Below the pieces are notes generated by a model, which was given only the letters and a program-made list of their open reading frames with translations, made no database searches and had not been told where the DNA came from. Made by a program: the position numbers and the translations under genes. A stretch of 64,000 nucleotides of DNA, from the NCBI GenBank assembly GCA_001898035.1, contig MKRX01000001.1, positions 249,344 through 313,343 on the forward strand. Reading direction: 5' to 3'. This document shows, piece after piece, positions 44,267-52,743 of the stretch. Positions within the stretch are counted from its first letter, which is position 1; every line of letters starts with the position of its first letter. The stretch is from Armatimonadetes bacterium 55-13. Its GTDB lineage: Bacteria > Armatimonadota > Fimbriimonadia > Fimbriimonadales > Fimbriimonadaceae.

Positions 44267-46323
44267 TTGCCACTCCGGACGCTAAAGCGATAGATGTTCC
44301 AATAATAGCGACTCGTCAAACTTCCCACCGTCACCCCACGACTGGAAGACGCGTGAGCAAAAGCAAAGGGAATCTCCCCAAACTTCTGCCGCCACTTGGC
44401 GGGCACCCTTCCCAAGTAGATCCCGGTGTGTCGAGAACCTGAAGCGTCGGTGTTGCCCCGCTGGAAGATGATTCGATCACCCGGTCTAAGCTTCTTGATA
44501 TCGGTCGTGCCCAACTTGTACTTCACCGGGTTCGGTAGCACAATCGTCTGTCCCGAACGCCGCGCCGTTCCCGGCTTACAGTGAACCAAGTCACCAATCG
44601 TCTCCTGGATCACCACCGGCGGAGAAGGGCTCTTCCAACCAATTCGGCTGAAAATTTGAGCCACATAGTGAGAGCAGTCGATTCCCTGCGTCAGACTGTT
44701 TCCGCCCCACAAGTAAGGCGTGCCCACGTATTTCAAAGCCTCGCGAGCCACGATATCGTCGTTCGCATCGGGGCCGTCCGCAATCGTGACATCGCGCAAT
44801 CGCAAGCCTGACCCCGGCACAAAGCCCATCAAGGCGTCAAATCGAACTCGGTACGAGTCCGTAGCTTCAACCTTGCCCAAAACTTCAATAAAGCGGTTCT
44901 TCGGAATCCGACCGAGGATCGGCGAATCCGGCCGAGACGTTTCGTGAACGTCCACCTCGTCCAGAGTTACCGCCGTTCCCGAGAGGGAAGTGTTTTCTTG
45001 ATCGGCAGGCTTAACATCCGGCGCCGTCGTCTGCTTACCATCCTTCGAGGCAATGATATTGAGAAGGTCGCCAGGCATCGGATCGCCCCCCGGTGGGACT
45101 ACTACGTTGGTCGCATAGATATCGTCAGGCGAGACGCTCCATGCATCCGCTAACGCCTTCGTCGTGTCGCCAACTTGAACCTCGTAGAGCCCTTTGAACT
45201 CATAGCGTGACTTCTGGTTCTGCGCGATCATCTCCTCGCTCATTCCCACCATCACACATAGCTTAGTGCCCGGAGCCACGTTGGCCCCCTGTCGCAAGCC
45301 ATTGAGAACCCTAACGATAGAGGGGGAGTTCCTATTCCTTTCGGAGAACGACGCCACGTCCTCGCCTGGGTTCACGGGCCGGTTTTCAAAGACCACCGGC
45401 ATGTCGTTTACCCGCTGTCGAATCCCAACGATAGACCACTCGTCGTCTTTCAACTCGCCCGCATTGATCGCCTTGACCGGGTCGCGATCTCCTAGATTCT
45501 TTGTCGTGACCACCGCTACAAACGACACCGTCTTCCCAACCGAGCTTCCGTAGTTGTAAGTCTCAAACCGCAGCGGCTGTTGACCCGTCGCCTGCCGAGC
45601 CTTTGGCGTGTCTCCCGGTGTAATGACCTCAATCGGATCGCCTAACGCATTCACGCCCACAATGGGATCGATCTTTCCGTCGCTTAACCGGTACGCCTGG
45701 GCATAACTCGTCTTCGCCGGTCGAACCCACCCCAAAATCGTTCGAGCAGGGGGTGAGATTCCGAACTCGGGAAGATTCTCCAAGTTCTGTAGCACCCGAT
45801 CGCCGACCCTGTTCGCGGAGATACCCACCTGCCTGCACCAGTACTCTGGCGTCAGCATAGACATCTTCGCCCCGTTGATATCAAACGACACGCCAAGTGC
45901 TGAACAAAGCAGTTCCGCATCGATGAACGAGGTCGGAACGCCTCCCTTGGGCGTGATCTCGTATGGGTAGCTTTCTATGTCGAGCAGTTTGGTTGACCTC
46001 GGCGGTCCCTCTTTACCGAAGACCTCCACCTGCTTGCCCACCTTCGTGGAAATGGGAATGCGAACCCGGACCTGGTCGTGAATCAAGATATCGAACGAAG
46101 TCCCAGGCAGCACCCGCAGCTTGCCCTCGCCTTTCGTCAGCACCCTCACCGTCTCCCGCAGGGGAACCAGATAGGTGTTTAGCTCCAGCATCACCGGCTT
46201 CAATTCCACCGTCTCGCCGTCCAGGTCCACCACCAAGTTCGGCAACGGCTGCTGTGCGATTGCCCCGGCCGTAAGGCCAAGCAACGCTACCAGCCCGAGA
46301 AATCTATTTCTTTTCCGCGTCAT
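44263..46323 (-). CDS. NlpC/P60 peptidoglycan hydrolase with N-terminal copper-amine-oxidase-like, LysM-like and SH3-like domains
   Basis: A 686-residue exported protein. ATG at 46323 is preferred (GAGGTG seven bases before; another ATG two codons earlier). After the signal (LGLVALLGLTAGAIAQ) comes a Cu-amine-oxidase-N-like domain (about 30-155). LysM-like repeats follow, clearest at YEVQVGDTTKALADAWSVSP, then an SH3-like domain (about 450-515). The C-terminal NlpC/P60 domain has Cys in QGIDCSHYVAQIF, His in SGSRHTGIYLG and a third His in AFAHASS. Such enzymes cut peptide bonds in the cell wall. Its place between caspase-like genes suggests wall opening as part of the same programme. Confidence 0.88.
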   Translation of the reverse strand: MTRKRNRFLGLVALLGLTAGAIAQQPLPNLVVDLDGETVELKPVMLELNTYLVPLRETVRVLTKGEGKLRVLPGTSFDILIHDQVRVRIPISTKVGKQVEVFGKEGPPRSTKLLDIESYPYEITPKGGVPTSFIDAELLCSALGVSFDINGAKMSMLTPEYWCRQVGISANRVGDRVLQNLENLPEFGISPPARTILGWVRPAKTSYAQAYRLSDGKIDPIVGVNALGDPIEVITPGDTPKARQATGQQPLRFETYNYGSSVGKTVSFVAVVTTKNLGDRDPVKAINAGELKDDEWSIVGIRQRVNDMPVVFENRPVNPGEDVASFSERNRNSPSIVRVLNGLRQGANVAPGTKLCVMVGMSEEMIAQNQKSRYEFKGLYEVQVGDTTKALADAWSVSPDDIYATNVVVPPGGDPMPGDLLNIIASKDGKQTTAPDVKPADQENTSLSGTAVTLDEVDVHETSRPDSPILGRIPKNRFIEVLGKVEATDSYRVRFDALMGFVPGSGLRLRDVTIADGPDANDDIVAREALKYVGTPYLWGGNSLTQGIDCSHYVAQIFSRIGWKSPSPPVVIQETIGDLVHCKPGTARRSGQTIVLPNPVKYKLGTTDIKKLRPGDRIIFQRGNTDASGSRHTGIYLGRVPAKWRQKFGEIPFAFAHASSSRGVTVGSLTSRYYWNIYRFSVRSGK

Positions 46324-47986
46324 CGGCATTCACCTCGTTCGGGAAGAGTTGAGCGAGAATCGAGCGGTTGAGCGCAATCAGCGCATCGCCACTCGGTGGC
46401 TTCTTCACCTTGCCCATCACGTCCTTGCTGAGCTTGACTCCCTTGAAAGCGGGCTCGTCGTAAAGCAAACCGGCTTGCATCGCCAGGTTCAGCAACGTCA
46501 TAAACGTCTCTCGGTCGGAGAGTTCGGGCTTCTGCGTAGGATCGAAACTGACCACCCAGTTGTCGCCCTTCGGATATCCGGTGCAAGCCAGACGCAGCTT
46601 GGAGGCCAAGAACTTGGAGATCTCATCTTCTTGCTTCATCACCTTGACGAGCAAGCCGTCCAAGTCCTTCAGTCGAAGCCCGCCTACCAGCGAGTCGCCA
46701 ACCGCAATCGATAGCCGCGAGGTAAATGCCGGCTCGCTCACCGCTCTCGCCAGCACCAAATCTCTTGCTTTCCCTTGCGATTCCATGAGAGCGTCCATCA
46801 CCCCCGCCGCTTCTTCCGCCGTCGAGAACAGCATCGCCTTCAGGTGGTCCGCTCCGAACGAGTCAAAGAACAAGCGATCACGGCCGGTAGGGAAGTTGAT
46901 CGTGCCTTTGGAAACCTTGGCGTCCTCAGCTTTCTCGCTGGCGGGGAAGAACTGATAGATTCGATCACCGACTTGTCCCAAGATCACCAAGTAACCGTCC
47001 TGTCCAACCTTGACTTCCAGACCGATCTCCTTGCCCACATCCTGCACATCCCGATCCGGTTTGATCTTCAAACCAATCTTTCCCGGATTAGGATTGTCCG
47101 CATTCCAGATGTCCAACAGCGTTTTGCCCGGAGGTGGCTTAGGAGCGCCCTTCAGGATGTTGTCCATCGCCGGAGTCGGCATGTAAGCCGTGGAGATCAT
47201 GGGATTCTGCTGTCGACCGGAATTCTCCAACCGCTTGGTCATCTGCTTCTTGATGTCGTTGTGAACTTCGCTCCACAGCTTCCCATTGCGAAGGTTCTTG
47301 ATGAGCCCGTAGGTGAAAAGGCCATGTCGCTTCCCATCGTCCATCGTCGCTTCTAACGCCTGCTCGCTGTCCAGGGAAGCCGCGTAGTAGCAAATGCCCG
47401 GCGCCGTCTCCAGCTTTTCGGGGGTGTCCTTATTGCTCGCCGAGGTCTTGACTGGACCAAACGTAACGCTTCGAGCCTGCTCGGGGTCGAAGTAGCGAGC
47501 CTTAAAGTCATCCAGTCCACGAGACATTTCACCCGCCGCCATACCACCGGAGAAGCAGGAGTCGAGCAAAACCGTCCTCGACCGTGCCTGAACCTTCAGG
47601 ATGGCGGCGTTCAATTCCTTCGGCTCGATGTCGTTCCCACTGATCGTGGCATCGCTTGGCATCAACGCAAACCGGGGGCTCCGCCGACCGTGACCGGCAA
47701 AGTAGAACACAAACCGTTCGTCTTTCTTCGTCTTTTCGGCAATCTGCGCAATCGAACCCAGGATCCCCTGTTTGGTCGCCTTTTCATTGAGAAGGAGCGT
47801 GACCACAAACCCCTGCTCCTTCAACACTTCCGCGACGCCGTTGGCGTCATTCATACAGCCCTTTAAGGTGCTGGCCGCCACCAAAGGCGAATACTCCTGA
47901 ATCCCAACCACCAGGGCTTGGTCTGCTCGCGCTGCTGGCAAAACTGCCAGGATGCCGAGCGTCAGGACGGTTCGTATTCGCATCAT
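46304..47986 (-). CDS. Secreted caspase-like protease (peptidase C14) with DUF4384-like C-terminus
   Basis: A 560-residue exported protein with signal MMRIRTVLTLGILAVLPAARA. The caspase domain runs to ~270 with intact His99 (FVFYFAGHGRRS) and Cys144 (VLLDSCFSGG). The C-terminal half holds a DUF4384-like beta domain (EVKVGQDGYLVILGQVGDRI, then YQFFP), common in bacterial caspase-like and TIR-type surface proteins. Its 3' end overlaps the NlpC/P60 start by 20 bases. It is the first caspase-like gene after the two membrane proteins, 51 bases downstream. The signal peptide implies action outside the cytoplasm. Confidence 0.88.
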   Translation of the reverse strand: MMRIRTVLTLGILAVLPAARADQALVVGIQEYSPLVAASTLKGCMNDANGVAEVLKEQGFVVTLLLNEKATKQGILGSIAQIAEKTKKDERFVFYFAGHGRRSPRFALMPSDATISGNDIEPKELNAAILKVQARSRTVLLDSCFSGGMAAGEMSRGLDDFKARYFDPEQARSVTFGPVKTSASNKDTPEKLETAPGICYYAASLDSEQALEATMDDGKRHGLFTYGLIKNLRNGKLWSEVHNDIKKQMTKRLENSGRQQNPMISTAYMPTPAMDNILKGAPKPPPGKTLLDIWNADNPNPGKIGLKIKPDRDVQDVGKEIGLEVKVGQDGYLVILGQVGDRIYQFFPASEKAEDAKVSKGTINFPTGRDRLFFDSFGADHLKAMLFSTAEEAAGVMDALMESQGKARDLVLARAVSEPAFTSRLSIAVGDSLVGGLRLKDLDGLLVKVMKQEDEISKFLASKLRLACTGYPKGDNWVVSFDPTQKPELSDRETFMTLLNLAMQAGLLYDEPAFKGVKLSKDVMGKVKKPPSGDALIALNRSILAQLFPNEVNADDAEKK

Positions 47987-48037
47987 TTTTTCCTTAGGCC
48001 TTCACTATCCGACGTCTCAATTTCGTGAGCGGCTCCT

Positions 48038-50305
48038 TTAGCCGCCCACTTGTTTCAGCATTCGATTGATCGCGGTGCGTTCTGCCGCCGTCGGGCCCTT
48101 CTTCAGGGCATCCTGTAGAATCACTTTCGCTTCGAACTTGCTGTTTTGCGACATCTTGAATCGGGCGATGACAATGTCCTTGAACACAAAGCCAGGGGCA
48201 ACCTTGTCCACCTCGCCGTCCGCTTGGGCGTAGCCCGCCACCGCATTCGCCGGATTCGCGTTCTCAATTGCCTTGGAGAACGCCAGCATACAGAGCGCCA
48301 CATCGTTCCCCGAATCTCGATCGCCCATCGCCTGCGTCGCCTTGTTGATCGCCGTCCGGGCTTCATCAACCCGGTTCAGAGCCGCCAACGCGTAGGCGCG
48401 AACGGCAAGCGAGCCAGGATCCTTCGCCGAGCGTGTGTTGTTAGCTGCTTTCACGTAGTCGGCTCGATTATCAGACAACAGCAACTGGTAGGAGGACGTC
48501 GGAAGGGCTCCCGTCGAGCCCGTGGGCCGCGTACCTCCACCCGAGGTCGAACCACTCGTTCCAGACCCGCCACCAGTTGCTCCCGTGGTCCCACCAGAGC
48601 CGCCGCCGGAAGTCCCTCCACTGCCGCCACTCGTCGAGCCCGTGGTGTCAGGGATCGAGCCCGTTGAACCATCCGTCGTCTCGTCCGGCGGCATGGATAC
48701 GTCTTTGACCATGCAAATGTTCGGATTCAAAGTGACCACCTGGTTATCGGCCGAGTACGCCGCCACCGAGAACGAATCGCCCGGCACGATCGTGTTCGGG
48801 ACCTTGACCTGAACCGTCTCGTCCGCCCAGCTAACGACCTTCGCTGGCTTCCCATTGATCAAAACCCGGCCCTGTTGGTCGCCAAAGTTCTGCCCGCCAA
48901 TTGTCAGCGTGCCGTTCATATCGACCGAGGCGGGAATCGTTCCCGAAGGCGCTCCCTTGGGTTTATCGGGAGCCTTTCCAATCTGAACTGAGGTTGGATC
49001 TTTCGTGACTGGCAAGAAGCGTCCAAGAATGGTGAGTGTTCCCAACCGCTGGGCGCCCACGATGACCTTCTTGCCATCCAAATCCTTGTCCGTAATCGTC
49101 GCCACCACGTACTCCAACGTTCCGTGCGATTCAACTTTCGGAGTGATCGGCTCGCCAAGCTGTTGCTTGGTTACCGGATCGAACAAAAGGATCTGAGCTC
49201 CAATCAGGTTCTTTCCCCGAATACGGAAGGGTTCGCCAATCTTAACGCTCGAACGTGTCACGCGTACTTCCATGATGTTTTTGAAGTACAGCTCGTAAGC
49301 GTAAACCGCCACCTGGAATGCCACAAAGGCGCCCACAATCGCAAAGAAAAACCCCTTGGCATTGCGAACGATTGCTTCGATAAACGCCGTAAACGTGTCC
49401 GGGATCGGCGGGCAGTAGACCAGCTTCGCCGGAGTCTCTGGCACGCCCGTTTCATTGGTATCGTTAGCTGTCACCGCTGCGCCAAGATTGGCGCTCGAAG
49501 GTCCATAGGTCGCTTCTTCCGGCAACGGCGGCACCGTGGGTGCATCCAGTCGCTGAATCTGAAGTGGCAAAGGCGTCGGGGTGTGCGATCCCCGAATCAT
49601 CTTTAACCGGCTGATCGCCCGAATCGGCACCGTTCGGACCGAATCGCCGCCCGGTTCGGGCGGCGGAATCGCAATCCTCGACACCGGAGTGTCCACCAAG
49701 ACGTTCTGCGGTCGCGGCAGTTTCAGATCGCAGTAAAGCCAGTCGTTCCCCTGGTTATCGATCGCCAACTCGTACGAAGAACCACGTCGCAAGATGCCCA
49801 CGCGTCGAATCTCTGGCGAGAAATTGACCTGCCACTTATAGAACGGTCGGACGATGATCGAAACCGGAATCTCGGTGATGCGTTCTTGACGCGCCAACTG
49901 GGGATCGTCGCTGACGATGCGAGTCTCGACAATCACTTTCGCCCGATAAACCCCTGCCCGGCACTCCGATTTCTCCGGCACAAAGAAGCTCAACAACACA
50001 TCGCGAGCCCCTCCATCCTTGATGAAGACGGTCAGCGATTGATTGCGAGGTCCGGCTTGATCGGGCTTGCCCGAAGGCGGCGCATTCTCAGGACCACCTG
50101 CCGGTGGAAGCGCCGCCACCGTGTACCAGGCATCCTGCCAGTAGGCGTCTTCGCACTTCAGCTTGATCGTATAAGAGTTCTGCCGTGGGGTCGTATTGAT
50201 CAGCCGAAGGGTCGCCACGCCCGTGCCCACAAACCCCTCGGGGAGGGGCTGCTTCTGCGGTTTTCGACCTGGGACGACATCGACTTCGCTTTGAAGTAAC
50301 TTCAT
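48038..50305 (-). CDS. Single-pass membrane protein with IPT/TIG-like domains, Gly/Ser/Thr linker and TPR-like tail
   Basis: A 755-residue protein. Residues ~1-300 are beta-rich with immunoglobulin-like elements and no signal peptide. One TM lies at about 319-338 (FFFAIVGAFVAFQVAVYAYE). It is followed by two IPT/TIG-like units (SSVKIGEPFRIRGKNLIGAQ; GTLTIGGQNFGDQQGRVLIN). A low-complexity Gly/Ser/Thr segment lies at about 550-612 and a helical TPR-like tail follows. By topology the N-domain is probably cytoplasmic and the IPT part periplasmic, or the reverse. It starts with an ATGA overlap on the 812-residue gene. I know no named family for the whole; a structural anchor for the CIS is an inference. 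Confidence 0.7.
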   Translation of the reverse strand: MKLLQSEVDVVPGRKPQKQPLPEGFVGTGVATLRLINTTPRQNSYTIKLKCEDAYWQDAWYTVAALPPAGGPENAPPSGKPDQAGPRNQSLTVFIKDGGARDVLLSFFVPEKSECRAGVYRAKVIVETRIVSDDPQLARQERITEIPVSIIVRPFYKWQVNFSPEIRRVGILRRGSSYELAIDNQGNDWLYCDLKLPRPQNVLVDTPVSRIAIPPPEPGGDSVRTVPIRAISRLKMIRGSHTPTPLPLQIQRLDAPTVPPLPEEATYGPSSANLGAAVTANDTNETGVPETPAKLVYCPPIPDTFTAFIEAIVRNAKGFFFAIVGAFVAFQVAVYAYELYFKNIMEVRVTRSSVKIGEPFRIRGKNLIGAQILLFDPVTKQQLGEPITPKVESHGTLEYVVATITDKDLDGKKVIVGAQRLGTLTILGRFLPVTKDPTSVQIGKAPDKPKGAPSGTIPASVDMNGTLTIGGQNFGDQQGRVLINGKPAKVVSWADETVQVKVPNTIVPGDSFSVAAYSADNQVVTLNPNICMVKDVSMPPDETTDGSTGSIPDTTGSTSGGSGGTSGGGSGGTTGATGGGSGTSGSTSGGGTRPTGSTGALPTSSYQLLLSDNRADYVKAANNTRSAKDPGSLAVRAYALAALNRVDEARTAINKATQAMGDRDSGNDVALCMLAFSKAIENANPANAVAGYAQADGEVDKVAPGFVFKDIVIARFKMSQNSKFEAKVILQDALKKGPTAAERTAINRMLKQVGG

Positions 50306-52740
50306 TCGCCCGCCACCTTCAACTTAATTCTAAGGAGCTGCATCTTCCCATCCGTGGTCAGGAGTTCCCATGTCGATTCACCATCGGTCGGCAGGTTCTC
50401 GGCATCCGTTACCGAAATCTTCGCGGTAACCGCCGCGTTCGGGTTGATCACCTGGTTGTCCCCTTGCTTCACCAAAAAGTCGGTGATCTTAAATCCTTGC
50501 GGAGTGCGAATTGTCCAAGCCACGATGGTCTGGCCATTCACCCGACCTGCTCCCGTCAAATTCCTAAAGGTCAACGGCACAATTCCAGACCTGGGAACGA
50601 TGATCGTGACGTCTCGAACGGTGATCGGTACCTTGTCCTCTCCTATTGCCTCCTTGCTATCGCTCCCCTGCAGAACCGCGTTCGGCCCACTCAATAACAG
50701 ATCAAGCATCCCGTTAGTTCGGATTGGTACAAACCGGACATCCGTCTTGAGCCCGCCTCCGAAAAACTTCGAGGCTAATTCATAGGTCACCTTTTGGGCT
50801 TGGGCGTAATCCACGATCTGCGCGCTATCGTTCGCCGCGTGTCCTTCCATCTTCATCGGCTCTGCGCGCTGGCCCTCGAACTTGCTCAGTTTCAACATTG
50901 CATAGCTCGGCGCACTCCATTTCAAATGAACGTCGAGTTTGGACTGATTAGGCTCGGAGCCCACGACATAGAATGCACCGCCATCGCCTTGAATCGCGTT
51001 CGTGACTCTCAGGCTGTCCCCGTTGCTGCCCAGCAGAACCAGGGCGATCAGGAAGAGCGGAATCATGATGAACATCGGAAGCGGGAAAACTCTCCAACGC
51101 GATCCGGTTAGCGTAACGGAGTTTCCGGTCTTGGCTCCGTTTCCCGCATCCGTTACCGGCATCGCCGTAACCTTGACCGTGTGTTTCTCCCGCCAACCCA
51201 GCCACCAAGTGCCCTTTCGCTGAAGTGTGAACTTGTGCGGCACCGGAACTGGCGGCCTTCCCGCGCTCGGAGAAACCAAGTTCTCGACTTCCTTATCGAA
51301 AAGATAAGTCCAATGCGGGGTTTCGTACATTGGCGCGGGTTCCTGAGGCGATCCATCCGCCGCTGGCGACTCGTCCATAACCGCAATTCGATAGGCGGTA
51401 TCTGCATTGCCTCCGCTTTCCACTTCCAACTCAAAGGGAATTGCTTTGGAGAGAGGTCCGACTTTCGCGCTGTTCTTCTTCGCCGTCAAGGCGACGGCAG
51501 GCGCCGCTTGTACGGTCAGGGTCAAGAAGCAATTGCTGAGCGGCTTACCAAGAATCCCAAAGGAAACCGCGAACGGGTAACTCGCCGGTTCCGCATGGAT
51601 CGGTGGCTTCAGCAAAAATGCCACATCGCCGGAGCCTCCAGGGGTGATATTCACCTGATCGCGAACCAAACTGATCCACTCGGAAGGCAGCGAGCGGTCT
51701 TCTTGTAACACATAGGTGCGGACCCCCGACTGGTCGTTGTTGACGCCAAACCTAACCAGAATCGTCTCACCCGGGCGGGCATAGAGCGTTGTCCCTTCTT
51801 TCGGATTGCTCACGACATGGTCGGCGGGGTAGGCCGCCGCCACGTCCTCGATCTCTTCAGGCTCCTCCTCCGGAATCCCAAAGTCCACCACCTTGGGAGT
51901 TGGCGGTTCAACCGGCTTGGGTGGCTCCGGAATTGGAACGGGTATGGGTTCGGGTTCAGGCGTTGGTTCGGGTTCCGGATCCGGTTCTGGCTCAGGAATT
52001 GGATCAGGCTCCGGCGGCGTTAGATCGATGATCTTCGGACCTGCTGGAGGAGGAGTCTGAACCTTGGGTTCTTCGGGCGTCCGCGGCGGTTCGGAAACGA
52101 CGGGCATGGTCGCAACCTCAATCTCCTTAACGGGTTCCGCCTCGACCGCCTGTTCTTCAAGCGAAACTTCTTCGAGAACAGGTGCTTCCACCGCCACGGG
52201 AGTCTCCACCGGAATAACCGGCGCAACCTCCTCTTTGACTTTCTTAGGGCGTTCTTTCTTCGGCTTAACCGGCGGCTCTTCCGGTGGCGTTTCTTTCTTG
52301 GGTGGTTGGCTAGCTTTCTCTGGCTTCGATTCCGGTTCGGGCTTGGCTCCAATGACGGGCTCTGGCGCCGGCGGCGTCGGAGGCTCGGGCGTCTTGGCTG
52401 CGGCCAACAGGCGCATCACCAGTTGGATAACTCCATTCGGCTCAACTGGATCGCCATTTAGAAAGAGCTTAACGGTAAACGGATAGTCGCCCGCTTCTGC
52501 CCCCTCGGTACTCTGTACCGGCACTAAAATCGAACTTGACTCGAACGGGACCACCGGCAGCTTGGGTTCCTTCTGAGGTCCCCAAGGTCCGAGCCCGTCC
52601 ACCTCTGCCGTAAACGTAACCACCTTGTCGGCGGAGTTCTGGCAGGTGAACAAGAGTTCCAGCGGCTCCCCCGCGGGAACCGTAATGACCGAACCCGGTG
52701 CCGGGTCTTGCCAAGTTTTTTGATACGAGACGTTTGCCAA
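50302..52740 (-). CDS. Single-pass membrane protein with long Pro/Glu linker and Ig-like beta domains
   Basis: An 812-residue protein without signal peptide. The N-domain (about 1-115) is a beta-sandwich-like unit (TVPAGEPLELLFTCQNSADK). Residues ~116-300 are almost only Pro, Glu, Lys and Val, with a PEPDPEPEPTPEPEP run. A second beta domain (~310-415) repeats the pattern of the first (YARPGETILVRFGVNNDQSG), and a third follows. One TM is at about 551-571 (VFPLPMFIMIPLFLIALVLL), then ~240 residues of beta-rich C-domain. It lies directly after the DUF4159 baseplate-associated gene and is coupled to the 755-residue membrane protein. It could tether the tail to the envelope with an extended linker. 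No family recognised. Confidence 0.7.
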   Translation of the reverse strand: MANVSYQKTWQDPAPGSVITVPAGEPLELLFTCQNSADKVVTFTAEVDGLGPWGPQKEPKLPVVPFESSSILVPVQSTEGAEAGDYPFTVKLFLNGDPVEPNGVIQLVMRLLAAAKTPEPPTPPAPEPVIGAKPEPESKPEKASQPPKKETPPEEPPVKPKKERPKKVKEEVAPVIPVETPVAVEAPVLEEVSLEEQAVEAEPVKEIEVATMPVVSEPPRTPEEPKVQTPPPAGPKIIDLTPPEPDPIPEPEPDPEPEPTPEPEPIPVPIPEPPKPVEPPTPKVVDFGIPEEEPEEIEDVAAAYPADHVVSNPKEGTTLYARPGETILVRFGVNNDQSGVRTYVLQEDRSLPSEWISLVRDQVNITPGGSGDVAFLLKPPIHAEPASYPFAVSFGILGKPLSNCFLTLTVQAAPAVALTAKKNSAKVGPLSKAIPFELEVESGGNADTAYRIAVMDESPAADGSPQEPAPMYETPHWTYLFDKEVENLVSPSAGRPPVPVPHKFTLQRKGTWWLGWREKHTVKVTAMPVTDAGNGAKTGNSVTLTGSRWRVFPLPMFIMIPLFLIALVLLGSNGDSLRVTNAIQGDGGAFYVVGSEPNQSKLDVHLKWSAPSYAMLKLSKFEGQRAEPMKMEGHAANDSAQIVDYAQAQKVTYELASKFFGGGLKTDVRFVPIRTNGMLDLLLSGPNAVLQGSDSKEAIGEDKVPITVRDVTIIVPRSGIVPLTFRNLTGAGRVNGQTIVAWTIRTPQGFKITDFLVKQGDNQVINPNAAVTAKISVTDAENLPTDGESTWELLTTDGKMQLLRIKLKVAGE

Positions 52741-52743
52741 ACC

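Noticed and set aside
48146-48667. Long plus-strand frames opposite the 755- and 812-residue genes
   Set aside because: They are shadows of GC-rich minus-strand coding DNA with Arg/Gly-rich products and no coupling.
51900-52020. Microsatellite-like GGTTCGGGTTC-type repeats
   Set aside because: They are in frame and encode the Pro/Glu run of the 812-residue membrane protein; no sign of a mobile element.
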